In this document: positions 45,927 through 55,414 of the stretch, one piece after another
Layout: each line of letters begins with the position of its first letter
Position numbering within the stretch: the stretch's first letter is position 1
NCBI RefSeq assembly: GCF_002201515.1
Contig: NZ_CP021421.1
Coordinates: 1,302,001 to 1,366,000, forward strand
Length of the DNA: 64,000 nt
From: Muribaculum intestinale
Lineage (GTDB): Bacteria; Bacteroidota; Bacteroidia; Bacteroidales; Muribaculaceae
Direction of reading: 5' to 3'
Program-made: the position numbers and the translations under genes
Notes under the pieces: generated by a model
The model's database searches: none
The model's input: only the letters and a program-made list of their open reading frames with translations
Told to the model about the DNA's origin: nothing

Positions 45927-46694
45927 ATGACACGCATTAAACACTTGTTGTTCGCTCTATTACTGGCTGTTGCTGTCACATCGCCGGCAAACGCTTTCGA
46001 CCTTCCCGACGAAGACCTCAACTACATCGTGCTGTACAAATGGGGACTGATCAACAAAGATGCCGCCTCGGCCACCCTGTCACTGCGCAGCGACGGCTCC
46101 GACTATCGCGCGCAGCTCGCAGCTTCGACACTTCCGTGGGCCGACAAGGTGTTTCGTGTGCGCGATACCCTTCAGGTGAGGATTCAGAAATCAGGATGCC
46201 TCCCTCAGGTATACCGTAAGATAACACACGAAGGGGGCACATACAATCGCGATGTAGTCAGATATTCCCGCGTAGGCAACGAGGTGACAGGACATGCGAC
46301 ACGCGTGCGACAGAAAAACGATGGCCCGGTGATGCGTTTTGATACTACACTGTACGCTACGGGCCCGACATTCGACATGCTGTCAATATTCTATTACCTG
46401 CGACAGTTCGACTATCCCGCGATGAGCGTAGGCTCTCAGATTCATGCCAGCCTTTTCTCCGGAAAGAATGTGGAACAGATAACAGTGACCTACCGAGGCA
46501 CACAGAGGGTGAAAATCAAGGGACGCCAATGGGACGCATATTACCTTACATTCTCTTTCACCCACAAAGGGAAGCCCACCGGAGAGACCATGTACACCTG
46601 GATATCTACCGATGCCCAGCGCATACCTCTGAAAGTCGAGGGCAAACTGCCACTCGGCAAAGTCCAGGCCCTGTACACCGGAGGGCCGGAATAA
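45927..46694 (+). CDS. DUF3108 periplasmic protein
   Basis: With the ATG at 45927 the 255-residue protein begins with a signal peptide (MTRIKHLLFALLLAVAVTSPANA); the start at 45879 would bury it. The mature part has YIVLYKWGLINKDAASATLSL and ends TYTWISTDAQRIPLKVEGKLPLG. The beta-rich DUF3108 fold often occurs among envelope-assembly genes. Function unknown. It converges on the MATE gene, 24 nt apart. Confidence 0.85.
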   Translation: MTRIKHLLFALLLAVAVTSPANAFDLPDEDLNYIVLYKWGLINKDAASATLSLRSDGSDYRAQLAASTLPWADKVFRVRDTLQVRIQKSGCLPQVYRKITHEGGTYNRDVVRYSRVGNEVTGHATRVRQKNDGPVMRFDTTLYATGPTFDMLSIFYYLRQFDYPAMSVGSQIHASLFSGKNVEQITVTYRGTQRVKIKGRQWDAYYLTFSFTHKGKPTGETMYTWISTDAQRIPLKVEGKLPLGKVQALYTGGPE

Positions 46695-46718
46695 GAGCAT
46701 TTATTATTAAACAAGCTC

Positions 46719-48080
46719 TTAAACATGCTCTAATTCCTTGCGGGTAGAGCGCAGGAAGAAATAAAGAAACAGCGCCGCCGCAAGAAACAGGCTTACAGAG
46801 AAACTCATGATAATGCCATAAGTGCCGAGTCCAAGCGGAAATCCCATAAGATAGGTTACAGGAACGCCTACGACAACATAGCTTACGAAAGCAATCCATA
46901 TCATGGGCATCACATGAGATGTGCCGCGCAGAGCGTTGGCGAAATTAATCTGAGTGGCGTCGCCCAGCTGATACATGACCAAAGGCACTATCAAGGCCAC
47001 CGTAGCCTCTATCACCCTTATATCCTCGGTAAAGGCATGTATCATATCGCGCTCGAAAAATATGAATATAAGCGAGGATATGGTGGCAAGCGTAAGTATT
47101 ATATGGTAGCCGGCAAACGCAACCCTGCGCATCTCGCGCCTGTCGCTCAGTCCGGAGGCATTGGCCACCAGCACCGAAACGGCGTTACCCATGCTATAGT
47201 AGATGCAGAAACCGAGAGTACCGGTTATGACAATAATCTGAAATGCCGCAAGCGATATCGCACCCAGCCATCCGGCCATCACCGCTGCAAATGTAAATGA
47301 GCCCGATTCGAATGTCATCTGCATGGATACCGGCCACGACGTACGGTTGACCTGAAGAGCCATGCGGCGTGTCATTCTCCCATGGCGGAATCCTCGGAAA
47401 TATTCGCTGAACTCTTTTCTGAAACAGAATATGGCGATTACGGTAAGCGGACATATTATGCGCGCCGTAAGGGTGCTTACTCCCGCTCCCATAAGTCCGA
47501 GTTCGGGCATACCCCAGTTGCCGTAGATAAACACATAGTTGCCAAGGATATTCACAGCATTTGCGCCCAAGACAATCCACATCGGCAGACGCGTACGGTT
47601 GATGGCGAAGAGCCATTGGGCGAACACATTGAATAACGATATAGGGAGCAGACCGGCCAGTACTATCAGATAGTACGGACGTATCAGCGGCAGAAGTTCC
47701 TCGGGCTGGCCCATGCGGTCGAGGTTAAGCCATACAAGAGTCATCACGGCCGTCACAAGCAGAGTGAACGCGATATTGAGCCATACACCGGTGCGTATCA
47801 TCGCACCGATAGTGTCGAAACGTTTCTGGGTGAACAGTGCGCCGATAAGCGGAGTAAGGCCATATGTGAACCCCATGCAGGCAAAGTTAGCCACATTAAA
47901 TACATTGTTGACAAACGATGCCGATGCAAGGGCCTCGGTCGAATAGCGTCCTACCATTATATTGTCGGCAAACGCCACGACAATCATGCCAAGCTGCCCT
48001 ATCAGTATCGGTATACCCAGGCGTATTATCGAGCCGTAATAATCTTTATAGTTTTTCCAAAAATTCTTAACCTGATTCAT
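46719..48080 (-). CDS. MATE-family efflux transporter
   Basis: The 453-residue protein has 12 predicted membrane helices in two related halves. It opens YYGSIIRLGIPILIGQLGMIVVAFADNIMVG, the MatE signature, with TPLIGALFTQKR in the first half. It exports drugs or cations using Na+ or H+. It is a single minus-strand gene with a promoter-like TAACTTTG (minus) at 48114-48121. Confidence 0.92.
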   Translation of the reverse strand: MNQVKNFWKNYKDYYGSIIRLGIPILIGQLGMIVVAFADNIMVGRYSTEALASASFVNNVFNVANFACMGFTYGLTPLIGALFTQKRFDTIGAMIRTGVWLNIAFTLLVTAVMTLVWLNLDRMGQPEELLPLIRPYYLIVLAGLLPISLFNVFAQWLFAINRTRLPMWIVLGANAVNILGNYVFIYGNWGMPELGLMGAGVSTLTARIICPLTVIAIFCFRKEFSEYFRGFRHGRMTRRMALQVNRTSWPVSMQMTFESGSFTFAAVMAGWLGAISLAAFQIIVITGTLGFCIYYSMGNAVSVLVANASGLSDRREMRRVAFAGYHIILTLATISSLIFIFFERDMIHAFTEDIRVIEATVALIVPLVMYQLGDATQINFANALRGTSHVMPMIWIAFVSYVVVGVPVTYLMGFPLGLGTYGIIMSFSVSLFLAAALFLYFFLRSTRKELEHV

Positions 48081-48113
48081 TTGAGCCTCTTTATCTTATG
48101 CTATAAAACTTTG

Positions 48114-48121
48114 CAAAGTTA
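48114..48121 (-). promoter_or_regulatory. Candidate -7 element of the MATE gene
   Basis: On the minus strand it reads TAACTTTG and overlaps the perfect palindrome AACTTTGCAAAGTT (48107-48120). A second CAAAGTTA occurs at 48216-48223. No spaced -33 element was seen for either. Confidence 0.45.
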
Positions 48122-48304
48122 CAGAAAATGTTGGAATGACAGGCTGTATCTGTCGGTTTAAGGGCCGTTCGGTCATCCCGTCAGACATAATCCTAAAACA
48201 ACTGTTTTCATAGTGCAAAGTTACGCTTTTTCCACGAGCATGCTCATGCCGCACCGCAATCGGCTATCTCCGACATGGATACACCTCCTGACATACCGCC
48301 ATGA

Positions 48305-48336
48305 TTTGGTTGTGATATGAAAAAGTGATAACTTTG
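48305..48336 (+). promoter_or_regulatory. Promoter of the DUF418 gene, placed for a leaderless transcript
   Basis: TTTG (48305-48308) and TAACTTTG (48329-48336) are separated by exactly 20 nt. The ATG starts at 48342, only 5 nt after the box, so the transcript should begin at or next to the start codon. Confidence 0.75.
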
Positions 48337-48341
48337 AGGTC

Positions 48342-49562
48342 ATGGAAATCAATACCGTAAACACAACCGTAACAAAACGTCACGCACGAGTCGACGTAGC
48401 CGATGTGCTCCGAGGATTCGCAGTGCTTGCAATCATCCTGCTACACTCTATCGAGCATTTCAATTTCTACTCGTTTCCAGACACCGAGGGCCAGAGCGCA
48501 TGGCTCACATTCGCCGACCGCTCAATATGGGACGGCCTGTTTTTTACTTTCGGAGGAAAAGCATATGCCATATTCGCCCTGCTGTTCGGATTCAGCTTTT
48601 TTATCCAGCACGACAACCAGCGTATGCGAGGCTCCGACTTCCGGCTGAGATTCTGCTGGCGACTGGTTCTTCTGCTGCTGATTGGTCAGCTCAATGCCGC
48701 ATTCTTTACCGCCGAAGTGCTGGTGATGTATGCACTTGTAGGCTTCGTGCTCGTAGCCACCTGTCGTCTGTCCGACCGATGGATTATTACCCTGTCGGCC
48801 ATATGCATGCTGCAGCCGGTGTGCCTGTGGCAGATAATGCGCGCCATATCCGACCCGGAGTATACAATAACAGCGATAAACACATCGGCATTCTGGAGTG
48901 CGACATTCGCCGCACAAAGCAGTGCAGGATTCCTCGAGACAGTAAAGGTCAACCTGTGGGAGGGCCAACTGGCTTCGCTCGCATGGGCATGGGATCACGG
49001 TCGAATATTCCAGACTGCCGGACTTTTTATGGCCGGCATGCTCATAGGCCGACGCGGATGGTTTGGCCGCGAATCCCAGCCATTATGGCGACGTGCTCTT
49101 GCCATAGCCCTTATATGCTTCTTCCCTTTGCGCGGACTCAATGCCATGGTTCCCGAATACATCACGCGTCCCGATATCCTGAAACCGATGGGGATACTAC
49201 TCTCCTCGCTCGCCAATCTCAGCTTCATGGTAATACTCGTGAGCGGCATACTACAGGCATACTATTGCACGACAAGGCTAAGCAACATACTCGCCCGGCT
49301 GATACCGTATGGAAGAATGAGCATGACCAACTATGTGACACAAGGCATCATCGGCTCGGCGCTCTTCTACCACTGGGGGCTATATCTGCGCGTAGGAATC
49401 ACCGGAAGCCTGCTTGTCGGCATAGCCATATTCGCCCTGCAATACGCAATATGCCTGGCATGGGCACGCAGCCACTCACACGGGCCACTCGAATACATGT
49501 GGAAACGTGCCACATGGATTGAATTTCCGTTCCGAGCCACTCCGACTCCGCGCCCAGCATAA
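48342..49562 (+). CDS. DUF418 multi-pass membrane protein
   Basis: The 406-residue protein has about 8-10 transmembrane helices. It begins RVDVADVLRGFAVLAIILLHSIEHF, the shared start of DUF418/acyltransferase-3-like membrane proteins. The C-terminal DUF418 block is PYGRMSMTNYVTQGIIGSALFYHWG and ends GPLEYMWKRATW. Family members are poorly characterised. It has a strong promoter and no leader, and it stands alone. Confidence 0.88.
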   Translation: MEINTVNTTVTKRHARVDVADVLRGFAVLAIILLHSIEHFNFYSFPDTEGQSAWLTFADRSIWDGLFFTFGGKAYAIFALLFGFSFFIQHDNQRMRGSDFRLRFCWRLVLLLLIGQLNAAFFTAEVLVMYALVGFVLVATCRLSDRWIITLSAICMLQPVCLWQIMRAISDPEYTITAINTSAFWSATFAAQSSAGFLETVKVNLWEGQLASLAWAWDHGRIFQTAGLFMAGMLIGRRGWFGRESQPLWRRALAIALICFFPLRGLNAMVPEYITRPDILKPMGILLSSLANLSFMVILVSGILQAYYCTTRLSNILARLIPYGRMSMTNYVTQGIIGSALFYHWGLYLRVGITGSLLVGIAIFALQYAICLAWARSHSHGPLEYMWKRATWIEFPFRATPTPRPA

Positions 49563-49606
49563 TGACAACCACATTCCTCAACCCTCGGAGTTTTTTGAAT
49601 GAAGTA

Positions 49607-49638
49607 TTTGCGGGAAAAGGGATTTTAAGTTATCTTTG
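49607..49638 (+). promoter_or_regulatory. Promoter of the TPR membrane protein gene
   Basis: TTTG (49607-49610) and TATCTTTG (49631-49638) are separated by exactly 20 nt. The leader would be about 130 nt. Confidence 0.8.
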
Positions 49639-49776
49639 CGCGATAATGTGGAGTAGAGGCTAATAATCGGCCTTAAAGTCCATGTTTTCCCAATTATACG
49701 AACGGGATTTGCGACAAAACGCAACATAAGAAACATTAATCTCCAAATCAAGGAAACAATAAAAATTTACAATAAA

Positions 49777-50460
49777 ATGGCTGAAAAAGACCAAAACATC
49801 CCCCAACCCACAGCCCTTGACGAAGTAAACCGCGACAATCAGGAGCTGAAAGATAAAGTAACATTGAGTCAGAAGTACATCATGTGGGGCATGATTGCCC
49901 TCTCGGCTATTGCCGTAATTGTACTTGTATATATCTTTGCAGTACGCAACCCCGGTATAAAGAGCGCCGACGAAGCTGTCGGACAGGCCGACTTTACACT
50001 CGCGCAGGGCAACGACTCGCTCGCTCTGGCACAGTACCAGCAGGTTGCCAACGAATACGGCTACGACGCCGGCAACCGCGCCACCCTCATGGCCGCTACA
50101 CTCCTCTTCCAGAAGGGCGAATACCAGCAGGCTCTTGACCAGCTGAAAAACTATGATGCCAAGGAAGCCATCGTAGGCGCTGCCGCATACTCGCTCGAAG
50201 GCGACTGCTACGTCAACCTCCAGAAATATCCCGAAGCTCTCAAGTCTTACGACAAAGCAATCTCGCAGAGCGACGACAACCAGCTCTACACACCCCTCTT
50301 CATGCTCAAGAAAGCGACCGTGCTCCGCGAGCAGAAAGATTACAAGGCAGAGCTCAAGGTTCTTGAAGCCATCAAAGCCAAATACCCCAACTATGGCAAT
50401 GCTTATCGTCTTGACATTGACAAATACATAGCCCGCGCCAAATATCAGGCCGGCGAATAA
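49777..50460 (+). CDS. Membrane-anchored tetratricopeptide-repeat protein (YfgM-like)
   Basis: The 227-residue protein has a hydrophilic N terminus, one transmembrane helix (about 29-50, MWGMIALSAIAVIVLVYIFAV), then TPR helices (about 65-220; GQADFTLAQGNDSLALAQYQQVANEYG, EGDCYVNLQKYPEALKSYDKAI). The layout matches YfgM-like proteins that associate with the secretion and chaperone network; the role here is inferred. The hairpin at 50484 terminates it. Confidence 0.82.
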   Translation: MAEKDQNIPQPTALDEVNRDNQELKDKVTLSQKYIMWGMIALSAIAVIVLVYIFAVRNPGIKSADEAVGQADFTLAQGNDSLALAQYQQVANEYGYDAGNRATLMAATLLFQKGEYQQALDQLKNYDAKEAIVGAAAYSLEGDCYVNLQKYPEALKSYDKAISQSDDNQLYTPLFMLKKATVLREQKDYKAELKVLEAIKAKYPNYGNAYRLDIDKYIARAKYQAGE

Positions 50461-50483
50461 GCCTCATCCATAACTAACACGGC

Positions 50484-50530
50484 GCGGGTGTGTCATTACT
50501 TTGGTCATGACACACCCGCACTGCATTTTT
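50484..50530 (+). terminator. Terminator of the TPR gene
   Basis: A perfect 13-bp stem (50484-50496 with 50507-50519) has a 10-nt loop, followed by ACTGCATTTTT. It ends 18 nt before the ribF start. Confidence 0.8.
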
Positions 50531-50547
50531 CAGAATCTACCACCCAA

Positions 50548-51498
50548 ATGCTCATCACAGCACCATATGACCACACACACCGTCGGATGGCCACAATCGG
50601 AACATTCGACGGTGTGCATCTTGGCCACAGGGCTCTCCTGTCACAACTGACTGAGGAAGCACACGTAGCCGGACTCATACCGACTGTTGTGACTTTCACA
50701 TCCCACCCTCGCCGGAACATTACCCCTGCCGACGCACCGCCCATGCTTATGTCGCCGCGACAACGGGCCAAAGCCATAATGTCGGCCGGAGCAGAGGATG
50801 TGATTCTGCTCGACTTCAACGAGAAGATGCGCATGATGTCGGCACGCGAGTTTATGGAGATGCTCCACACCAGCTATTCGGTGGAAGCGTTGCTGATGGG
50901 ATTCAACAATTCGTTCGGGCATGACCGACCGAGGGGACTCGACACCTACCGGGCTATCGGAGAAGAGACCGGGGTCAGAATTATCGGAGCCTCCGAGCTG
51001 ACAGTTGACGGCTATTGCAGAGTATGCTCGTCGGAAGCACGCGAACTGCTGCTAAAAGGACGGCCCGAAAAGGCCGCCCGTATATTAGGCGCACCCTACA
51101 GGATTATCGGTCGTGTGGTCCACGGAAAGGAACTCGGGCGCAAAATCGGATTTCCGACCGCCAACATCGAGCCGCTCGACGAAGAATGCCTCATCCCGGC
51201 CAACGGCGTCTATGCCGCAGCCGTGACCCTCGCCGACAGCACGACATACCCCGCGATGCTAAATATCGGCCACCGTCCGAGTGTTGACACACCTTTGGCT
51301 CCGATTTCAATCGAAGCCCACATACTTGGTTTCGACGGAGACATATACGGAACAACTGTGGCAGTCGACTTCCTGCGCTACATGCGCCCGGAACACAAAT
51401 TTCCGTCGCTCGACGCATTACGCAGCCGGCTTGCCGAAGATGCAGCCGCAGTAATGGCGCTTTCAGAAACAAAAAACATGATTACCTCTTCCTTGTAG
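50548..51498 (+). CDS. ribF: Bifunctional riboflavin kinase / FAD synthetase
   Basis: From the ATG at 50548 the protein has 316 residues, near the family size; the upstream in-frame extension to 50488 would lie within the terminator hairpin. The N-terminal adenylyltransferase has TIGTFDGVHLGHRALL. The C-terminal flavokinase has GRVVHGKELGRKIGFPTANI and GVYAAAVTL. It converts riboflavin to FMN and FAD. The dtd gene starts 3 nt later. Riboflavin synthase is encoded 10 kb downstream at 61117. Confidence 0.93.
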   Translation: MLITAPYDHTHRRMATIGTFDGVHLGHRALLSQLTEEAHVAGLIPTVVTFTSHPRRNITPADAPPMLMSPRQRAKAIMSAGAEDVILLDFNEKMRMMSAREFMEMLHTSYSVEALLMGFNNSFGHDRPRGLDTYRAIGEETGVRIIGASELTVDGYCRVCSSEARELLLKGRPEKAARILGAPYRIIGRVVHGKELGRKIGFPTANIEPLDEECLIPANGVYAAAVTLADSTTYPAMLNIGHRPSVDTPLAPISIEAHILGFDGDIYGTTVAVDFLRYMRPEHKFPSLDALRSRLAEDAAAVMALSETKNMITSSL

Positions 51499-51501
51499 CA
51501 T

Positions 51502-51954
51502 ATGAGAATTGTAATACAGCGCGTAAAGCGCGCATCAGTGACTATCGACGGCTCGGTCCACTCATCTATCGGAGCAGGCCTCATGGTACTCGTAGGAGTC
51601 GAGAAAGAGGATACCAGCGACGACGCCATCTGGCTCGCATCCAAGACTGCCGGTCTGCGCATCTTCAACGATGACGACGGTGTAATGAACCGATCGATTG
51701 CCGATGCCGGTGGAAAGATACTTGCCGTAAGCCAGTTTACACTTACCGCATCCACTCGCAAAGGCAACCGACCGAGCTACATACGTGCGGCAGGCCACGA
51801 CACGGCTGTACCCCTATACGAGCTCTACTGCGACGAGACAGCACGCCTGCTCGGTCGCCCCACCCTGCGCGGAGTATTCGGCGCCGACATGCAGGTAGAG
51901 CTTGTCAACGACGGCCCTGTAACAATCATAATCGACTCTAAACTGAAAGAATAA
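51502..51954 (+). CDS. dtd: D-aminoacyl-tRNA deacylase
   Basis: The 150-residue protein starts MRIVIQRVKRASVTIDG and contains AVSQFTLTASTRKGNRPSY (the SQFTL catalytic motif) and GVFGADMQVELVNDGPVTI (the Gly-Ala-Asp and GPVT motifs). It removes D-amino acids and glycine mischarged on tRNA. Its stop overlaps the MazG-like start by 1 nt (TAATG). Confidence 0.96.
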   Translation: MRIVIQRVKRASVTIDGSVHSSIGAGLMVLVGVEKEDTSDDAIWLASKTAGLRIFNDDDGVMNRSIADAGGKILAVSQFTLTASTRKGNRPSYIRAAGHDTAVPLYELYCDETARLLGRPTLRGVFGADMQVELVNDGPVTIIIDSKLKE

Positions 51955-52325
51955 TGTCTGTCAACAACAATAACACACCTCCTTCCGGCAATGCCAATGA
52001 AGACACTACACTGCGCGGACTCCAGGAGCAGGTAGACAAGTGGATTACAGGTATCGGCGTACGCTATTTCTCGCCGCTGACCAATATGGCTGTCCTCACT
52101 GAAGAAGTAGGCGAAGTGGCCCGCATAATGGCGCGCCGTTACGGCGACCAGTCGTTCAAACCGGGAGAGAATCCCGACGCCCTTGCCGATGAACTTGCCG
52201 ATGTGCTGTGGGTAGTGGCGGCAATCGCCAATCAGACCGGCGTAGACCTCACAGATGCCTTTGCCCGCAACATCGCCAAAAAGACAGCCCGCGACCGTCA
52301 CCGCCACGAACATCTGGCAGAATAG
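51954..52325 (+). CDS. MazG-like nucleotide pyrophosphohydrolase
   Basis: The 123-residue all-helical protein has the conserved EEVGEVARIMARRYGDQ and DELADVLWVVAAIAN segments, which form the EExxE...DxxD magnesium site of MazG-type NTP pyrophosphohydrolases. It hydrolyses unwanted NTPs or dNTPs; the substrate is not resolved by sequence. The ribF-dtd-MazG genes form one tight unit. Confidence 0.9.
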   Translation: MSVNNNNTPPSGNANEDTTLRGLQEQVDKWITGIGVRYFSPLTNMAVLTEEVGEVARIMARRYGDQSFKPGENPDALADELADVLWVVAAIANQTGVDLTDAFARNIAKKTARDRHRHEHLAE

Positions 52326-52396
52326 TTGTATCTATCTCCCGGCAGATTGTTATATTGTTATAAAGTATTCAAAATATAGTAAGCATTTATCAACAA

Positions 52397-52428
52397 TTTG
52401 CATATGCTGATGAATTTGAGTATTTTTG
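52397..52428 (+). promoter_or_regulatory. Promoter of the dapB-lepB unit
   Basis: TTTG (52397-52400) and TATTTTTG (52421-52428) are separated by exactly 20 nt. The leader would be about 50 nt before the ATG at 52487. Confidence 0.85.
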
Positions 52429-52486
52429 TACGGCTTCCGCATGCAATCTCCATTTCTGCGGGACAAACTACAAATACACCATATAA

Positions 52487-53242
52487 ATGAAGATAGCACT
52501 TATAGGATACGGCAAAATGGGCCGTGCCATTGAAAAAATAGCCATCGAAAGAGGCCATGAGATTGTGTGCCGCATCGATGCCGACAATCAGGATGATTTC
52601 GAATCACCGGAATTTGCAAAGGCCGAAGTGGCCATCGAATTCACCACGCCCGCTACAGCTGTGGCCAACTATCGGCGAGCTTTCTCCAAGGGAGTACCTG
52701 TTGTATCAGGCACTACCGGCTGGGGCGCTCAGATGACGGAGATAAAGCAGATGTGCGACAACGGAGACGGAACCCTGTTCTGGACATCCAATTTCTCGCT
52801 CGGTGTAAACATATTCTTCGCTGTCAACAAGTATCTCGCATCTATCATGGAGGGATTCCCCCAGTATACACCCTCAATGGAGGAGATACATCATATACAC
52901 AAACTTGACCATCCCAGCGGCACAGCCATCACTCTGGCCGAAGGCATCATCGGCGCCGACTCACGCATAAAAGGATGGACCGAAGAACCGGCGCGAGCCT
53001 CCGAAAGCGAGATGCTTATAGACCACAAGCGCGAAGGAGAGGTGCCAGGCACACACATCATACGCTGGGACAGCCGCGTAGACACTATAACCATCGAACA
53101 CTGCGCCCATTCGCGCGAAGGATTCGCTCTTGGCGCCGTAATAGCCGCCGAGTGGACCGAAGGCCGCAGCGGCTGGCTCACAATGGACGAGATGATGCAC
53201 TCTCTGATAGCACGTCCTGCCCTGCTCGACATAGTAAAATAA
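52487..53242 (+). CDS. dapB: 4-hydroxy-tetrahydrodipicolinate reductase
   Basis: The 251-residue protein is of family length. An N-terminal Rossmann fold (MKIALIGYGKMGRAIEKIA) and a C-terminal catalytic domain are present. The C-terminal motifs are EEIHHIHKLDHPSGTAITLAEGI (active-site HH and the Lys of KxDxPSGTA) and HIIRWDSRVDTITIEH. It makes tetrahydrodipicolinate in the lysine/diaminopimelate pathway. It sits upstream of lepB. Confidence 0.96.
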   Translation: MKIALIGYGKMGRAIEKIAIERGHEIVCRIDADNQDDFESPEFAKAEVAIEFTTPATAVANYRRAFSKGVPVVSGTTGWGAQMTEIKQMCDNGDGTLFWTSNFSLGVNIFFAVNKYLASIMEGFPQYTPSMEEIHHIHKLDHPSGTAITLAEGIIGADSRIKGWTEEPARASESEMLIDHKREGEVPGTHIIRWDSRVDTITIEHCAHSREGFALGAVIAAEWTEGRSGWLTMDEMMHSLIARPALLDIVK

Positions 53243-53279
53243 TACACAGACAATCCACATCCATCCCCCCGAAACACAA

Positions 53280-54743
53280 ATGGCCGACAACAATACCGCA
53301 GCAAAGCGCTCATTCGGCGAAGACCTTCGCGAACGTATCAGAGCCACCCGTACAACCCGCTGGATTCGATTCGCCATAGTAGCCATAATATTCATAGCCT
53401 GGGTCGCATGGCTCGGCAGCTGGTGGGTACTTATATTCCTTCCGCTGCTGTTTGACATATACATCACCGGATTTATCCCGTTCACATGGTGGAAGAAAAG
53501 CAAATCGGCGGCTGTACGCACAGTCATGAGCTGGGTCGACGCCATTGTATACGCCCTCATTCTCGTATACTTTATATTCACTTTTGTAGGACAGAACTAC
53601 GCCATACCCTCATCTTCGCTTGAAAAGACTCTACTCGTAGGCGACTACCTTTGGGTCAACAAGATGGCCTACGGGCCCCGAGTGCCGATGACGCCGATAC
53701 ACTTCCCGCTGGTGCAGAACCGCATGCCGATAATCGACACAAAGAGCTACACCGAATGGCCATCGTGGAAGTATCGACGCCTGAGAGGTCTCGGACAAGT
53801 CGAAAGAGGTGATATCGTTGTTTTCAACTTCCCCAAGGGTGATACCGTCACAACCAAATTCATGGAATCGGCCCAGACATACTACGACCTCGTGGCCCAG
53901 TACGGACGCAATGCCGTGCATACCAACAAGGATGTATTCGGCGATGTAATCCATATACCGGTCGACCGCCGTCAGAATTACGTGAAACGTGCCATCGGTC
54001 TTCCAGGCGAACGCCTCAAGATTGTAAATGACACCATATATATCAACGGAGAGCAGCTTGACGACCCTGAGTATGTGCAGTACAACTATCTGTACCAGTT
54101 CCGCAACGGCGGACTTACAGACCGCGACTGGGAGGAACTCGGTGTAAGCGCGGCCGACCGCTATACGATGGAACTGTCGGCAGCCGATATGTCGGCAGTA
54201 GAACTCAACGGATTCTATATCGCGCCCGACGGAAAGGTACCACCTATATATGTCTCTCCCCTTACCCGTGAAATGATCGACAAACTGAAGGCCAACCCCG
54301 ACCTCGCCCGCATAATCAAAGCGCCGTCATATCCCGTACGCCTCTTCCCGGAAAATATCGACCACGGCTGGACTGTAAGCGACTACGGAGAAATATGGAT
54401 ACCCAAGAAGGGGGCCTCAATACATCTGGATGCCTCGACATGGCCCGTATACGAGCGTGTCATACGCAATTATGAAGGTCATACCGACTCGTATCTGAAA
54501 GACAACACGGTATATATCGACGGAAAGCCGGCCGACACCTATACATTCGCCATGGACTATTATTTCATGATGGGCGACAACCGCGACAACTCTTCCGACT
54601 CCCGCTTCTGGGGTTTCGTGCCCGAGGACCATATCGTGGGCAAGCCATGGAGAGTGCTCGTGTCATTTGACAAGGACAAAGGCCTGTTCGATGGAAAAAT
54701 ACGATGGAACAGAATATTCCGCACAGCCAATCCCGACAAGTGA
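53280..54743 (+). CDS. lepB: Signal peptidase I, long Bacteroidetes form
   Basis: The 487-residue protein has N-terminal hydrophobic segments (about 24-60 and 84-104). The catalytic serine is Ser113 in IPSSSLEKTL and the general-base lysine is Lys236 in YVKRAIGLPGE. The box E motif MGDNRDNSSDSRFWG is near the C terminus. It cleaves signal peptides from exported proteins. Insertions between the dyad and box E, compared with E. coli, account for its size. Confidence 0.95.
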   Translation: MADNNTAAKRSFGEDLRERIRATRTTRWIRFAIVAIIFIAWVAWLGSWWVLIFLPLLFDIYITGFIPFTWWKKSKSAAVRTVMSWVDAIVYALILVYFIFTFVGQNYAIPSSSLEKTLLVGDYLWVNKMAYGPRVPMTPIHFPLVQNRMPIIDTKSYTEWPSWKYRRLRGLGQVERGDIVVFNFPKGDTVTTKFMESAQTYYDLVAQYGRNAVHTNKDVFGDVIHIPVDRRQNYVKRAIGLPGERLKIVNDTIYINGEQLDDPEYVQYNYLYQFRNGGLTDRDWEELGVSAADRYTMELSAADMSAVELNGFYIAPDGKVPPIYVSPLTREMIDKLKANPDLARIIKAPSYPVRLFPENIDHGWTVSDYGEIWIPKKGASIHLDASTWPVYERVIRNYEGHTDSYLKDNTVYIDGKPADTYTFAMDYYFMMGDNRDNSSDSRFWGFVPEDHIVGKPWRVLVSFDKDKGLFDGKIRWNRIFRTANPDK

Positions 54744-55414
54744 ATAAGACTGCTCACTCTCCGTTGGTGATATACCCGGAGCGTACGGCAATCGTGCCAC
54801 CGGCCTATTGCGGCAATGTGGCCATGTATGCTGCAATGGCGCGATACGGACATGTCATAATCGACGCATCAGCCAAATACAATAAGCGCGAGAAGTCGCT
54901 CCACCGTTGCACGATTGAAGGACCCAACGGAATACAGCGACTCACCGTGCCTCTGCAGAAACCGCAGGAATGGCACTCGACACGTATATCCGACGTCATG
55001 GTAAGTACCCACGGCGACTGGTGGCATGTACATTGGGGCGCGCTTGAGGCCGCCTATGGCCGCACGCCGTTTTTCGAATATTATGCCGACGAGTTGCGTC
55101 AATGGTTCATCGGCGAGATTAAGCGACTGGTCGACCTTGACATGGGCATACACCGCTTCTGCCTCGATGCCCTCGGTATCGACTACCGAAGTCATGTACT
55201 CATCGAGAACCGCGAAAATATGCCGTCCGATGCCATAAGACTCGGAAATACGGCAGAAAATATGCCGCCATATTATCAGTTGTGGGCCGACCGTTTCGGA
55301 TTTACCGACGGATTGTCGATACTCGACCTGATATTCAATCTCGGGCCGGAGTCGGCGCTGTATCTGAGGGGTGGTCTTCCACCATACCGGGCATTACCGG
55401 AGTCTCTCCGGTAG
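54740..55414 (+). CDS. WbqC-family protein
   Basis: The 224-residue protein starts at GTG 54740, overlapping the lepB stop by 4 nt (GTGA); an ATG at 54704 would overlap lepB by 40 nt. It contains AIVPPAYCGNVAMYAAMARYGHVIID, then KSLHRCTIEGPNGIQRLTVPLQKP and WGALEAAYGRTPFFEYYADELRQWF, all typical of WbqC, found in O-antigen clusters and as a stand-alone protein. Function is unknown. Its last 80 nt overlap the 3' end of the mechanosensitive-channel gene on the other strand. Confidence 0.82.
   Translation: MNKTAHSPLVIYPERTAIVPPAYCGNVAMYAAMARYGHVIIDASAKYNKREKSLHRCTIEGPNGIQRLTVPLQKPQEWHSTRISDVMVSTHGDWWHVHWGALEAAYGRTPFFEYYADELRQWFIGEIKRLVDLDMGIHRFCLDALGIDYRSHVLIENRENMPSDAIRLGNTAENMPPYYQLWADRFGFTDGLSILDLIFNLGPESALYLRGGLPPYRALPESLR

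Noticed and set aside
48500..49522. 340-codon frame on the same strand within the DUF418 gene
   Set aside because: It is an alternative frame of a well-supported membrane protein, rich in Arg/His/Cys with no domain; the DUF418 frame has a promoter and family motifs.
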